Shown here: positions 62,813 to 64,000 of the stretch, one piece after another
Layout of the letters: each line of letters opens with the position of its first letter
Position numbering within the stretch: the stretch's first letter is position 1
Source: Diplolepis rosae
Taxonomy: Eukaryota; Arthropoda; Insecta; Hymenoptera; Diplolepididae
NCBI GenBank assembly: GCA_030998225.1
Contig: JAPYXD010000745.1
Span: 744,001 to 808,000 of the forward strand
DNA: 64,000 bases
Direction of reading: 5' to 3'
The notes under the pieces: model-generated
The model's input: the letters and a program-made list of their open reading frames with translations, nothing else
What the model was told of the DNA's origin: nothing
Database searches by the model: none
Position numbers and translations under genes: made by a program

Positions 62813-63300
62813 AAGAACTTAAACTAAGGATACCTGGATTGTGTTTTAGAGATCCCGTCATTTTGAAAATTATATTTAGGAGTCCAAGTGCCTGAAATAC
62901 ATCTTCTAAAGCGAACTTAAGCTGAGAACTGAAATTAAGGATAGCTGGATTATATTTTAGACATCACGTCATTTTCAAAATTATATCTAGTAGTCCAGGT
63001 GCTTAAAAACCATCATCCTCAGGAAATTTAAGCTAAGAGCTGAAAATAAAGATACCTAGTTGATATTATAGAGATCCAGTCAGTTTGAAAAACCATATTT
63101 AGTAGTCCAGGTGCTTAAAAAACATCTTCCTCAGGGAACTTAATCTAAGACCTTAAACTAAGGATACCTGGATTATATTTCAGAGATCCCGTCATTGTGA
63201 AAATTATATCTAGTAGTCCAGGTGCTTAAAAACCATCTGCCTCAGGGAACGTAATCTGAGAACTGAAAATTAAGATACCTAGTTTGTATTATAGAGATCC

Positions 63301-63390
63301 TGTCAGATTGAAAATTATATCTAGTAGAGCATGTGCTTAAAAACCATCTTACTAATGAAACTTTAGCTAAGAGCTTAAAATAATGATACC
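63301..63390 (+). repeat. Damaged class B unit: eight transversions
   Basis: Compared with the usual sequence, changes are at 63306, 63307, 63328, 63332, 63354, 63356, 63376 and 63384. All are transversions, with no indel. An isolated further change is at 63419 in the following K unit. Confidence 0.7.
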
Positions 63391-64000
63391 TAGTTGATAT
63401 TATAGAGATCCAGTCATATTGAAAACCATATTTAGTAGTCCAGGTGCTTAAAAAACATCTTCCTCAGGGAACTTAATCTAAGAACTAAAACTAAGGATAC
63501 CTTGATTATATTTCAGAGATCCCGTCATTGTGAAAATTATATCTAGTAGTCCAGGTGCTTAAAAACCATCTGCCTCAGGGAACGTAATCTGAGAACTGAA
63601 AATTAAGATACCTAGTTTGTATTATAGAGATCCTGTCATTTTGAAAATTATATTTAGATGTCCAGGTGCTTAAAAAAATCTTCCTCAAGGAAATTAAGCT
63701 GAAAACTGAAATTAAGGATACCTAGATTATATTTTAGAGATCCCGTCATTTTGAAAATTATATCTATTAGTGCAGGTGCTTAAAAACCATATTCCTCAGG
63801 AAATTTTAGCTAAGAGATGAAAATTAAGATACCTAGTTGATATTATAGAGATCCAGTCATTTTGAAAACCATATTTAGTAGTCCAGGTGCTTAAAAACCA
63901 TCTTCCTCAGGGAACTTAATCTAAGAACTTAAACTAAGGATACCTGGATTATATTTTAGAGACCCCGTCATTTTGAAAATTATATCTAGTAGTGCAGGTG

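Larger units (their letters stand above)
1..64000 (+). repeat. 111-bp satellite DNA array filling the whole window
   Basis: Every part of the window is a copy of one 111-bp unit, all in the same orientation and directly abutting. I set unit position 1 at the box 'gatcccgtca'. Boxes at 39, 150, 261, 371 and 482 give spacings of 111, 111, 110 and 111, and the last is at 63961; 576 units fit with a net loss of 14 bp. Units differ by roughly 5-25% between subtypes, while copies of the same subtype in different HOR copies look nearly identical. There is no gene: the class A consensus has stops in all six frames. It also holds no TE insertion, tRNA, rRNA, CRISPR-like spacer or telomeric repeat that I can see. 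The role is inferred only from architecture, most likely centromeric or heterochromatic satellite of a eukaryote. Confidence 0.98.
53973..64000 (+). repeat. Domain 4: right-hand mosaic
   Basis: After the last P at 53973 the order departs from M1/M2. The gamma block recurs at 54639, K units alternate with class B units, and 'aaactacagttagtgg' units occur at 55212, 58099, 58875, 59430 and 62426 (steps of 26, 7, 5 and 27 units). A Y-Z-R'-S' run reappears near 60.84-61.3 kb. Private mutations per unit rise from about 61.3 kb, but the satellite runs to the last base and no flank is visible. Confidence 0.82.

Noticed and set aside
1..64000. Short open reading frames recurring at 111-bp steps on both strands
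   Set aside because: They recur because 111 is divisible by three. In the class A consensus every forward frame has at least two stops per unit and every reverse frame at least one. Frames open only where subtypes such as R', W or Y lose one stop, the products would be at most some tens of codons, and none shows codon-level constraint or a start with regular context.
1..64000. CRISPR array
   Set aside because: Repeats abut with no unique spacers, the period is 111 bp, variation is spread over the unit, and no cas gene is present.
1..64000. Coding tandem-repeat protein (37-residue repeat)
   Set aside because: The period would suit a 37-residue repeat, but stop codons occur in every frame of nearly every unit, and single-base indels, though rare, are tolerated.
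1..64000. Inverted or transposon-interrupted segments
   Set aside because: I looked for the reverse complement of the unit box and for long non-satellite sequence and found neither. The irregular stretches (for example 32.84, 61.37 and 63.30 kb) still align to the unit base by base.
1..64000. Assembly artefact as the explanation of the whole pattern
   Set aside because: Copies carry private substitutions and whole-unit gains and losses that a simple duplicated contig would not show. However, individual copy numbers and the mutation clusters could still be affected by assembly and need read support.
1..64000. Assignment to a named species or satellite family
   Set aside because: I recognise no diagnostic sequence, so naming one would be a guess.

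Overview
The whole 64 kb window is one uninterrupted satellite DNA array. A unit of 111 bp (about one third G+C) repeats head to tail, always in the same orientation. The conserved box that starts each unit is first seen at 39 and last at 63961. That span fits 576 units with a net drift of only -14 bp, or 110.98 bp per unit. I see no gene, RNA gene, transposon, inverted segment or unique sequence anywhere in it. An array of this size and AT content with a nested higher-order repeat (HOR) structure points to a eukaryotic chromosome, probably centromeric, pericentromeric or other constitutive heterochromatin. I do not recognise the satellite and cannot name the species.

Units fall into two classes that mostly alternate, giving a 222 bp dimer. 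Class A ends in 'ggattatattttaga' and class B in 'agttgatattataga' or 'agtacatattttaga'. Within these classes I named recurrent subtypes, with exemplars between 9690 and 11465. They follow a fixed core order P-Q-R-S-T-U-V-W-X-Y-Z-R'-S'. The only regular break in the A/B alternation is V followed by W, which are both class A.

Layout. Domain 1 (1-7469) is an older, more mixed set of HORs with a 17-unit block repeated 28 units later. A 20-unit block 'alpha' occupies 7470-9689 and recurs at 26115 and 40323. Domain 2 (9690-26114) holds tandem copies of a superunit of about 34 units (3.7 kb). Domain 3 (26115-53972) is a tandem duplication of a very large segment: copy M1 is 14,208 bp, exactly 128 x 111, and copy M2 is about 13,650 bp. 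Both begin at a P unit, and the homology ends at a further P. Domain 4 (53973-64000) is a mosaic of the same subtypes with short local duplications and increasingly damaged units towards the right end.

The array appears to have evolved by in-register unequal exchange and segmental amplification. Copies differ by whole numbers of units, while single-base indels are rare. The most unusual signal is a set of short, dense substitution clusters (21.2, 44.5, 52.9, 54.6, 61.4, 61.9 and 63.3 kb) made almost wholly of transversions with hardly any indels. One of them sits on a four-unit deletion junction. All comparisons were made by eye, and no alignment or database search was run.
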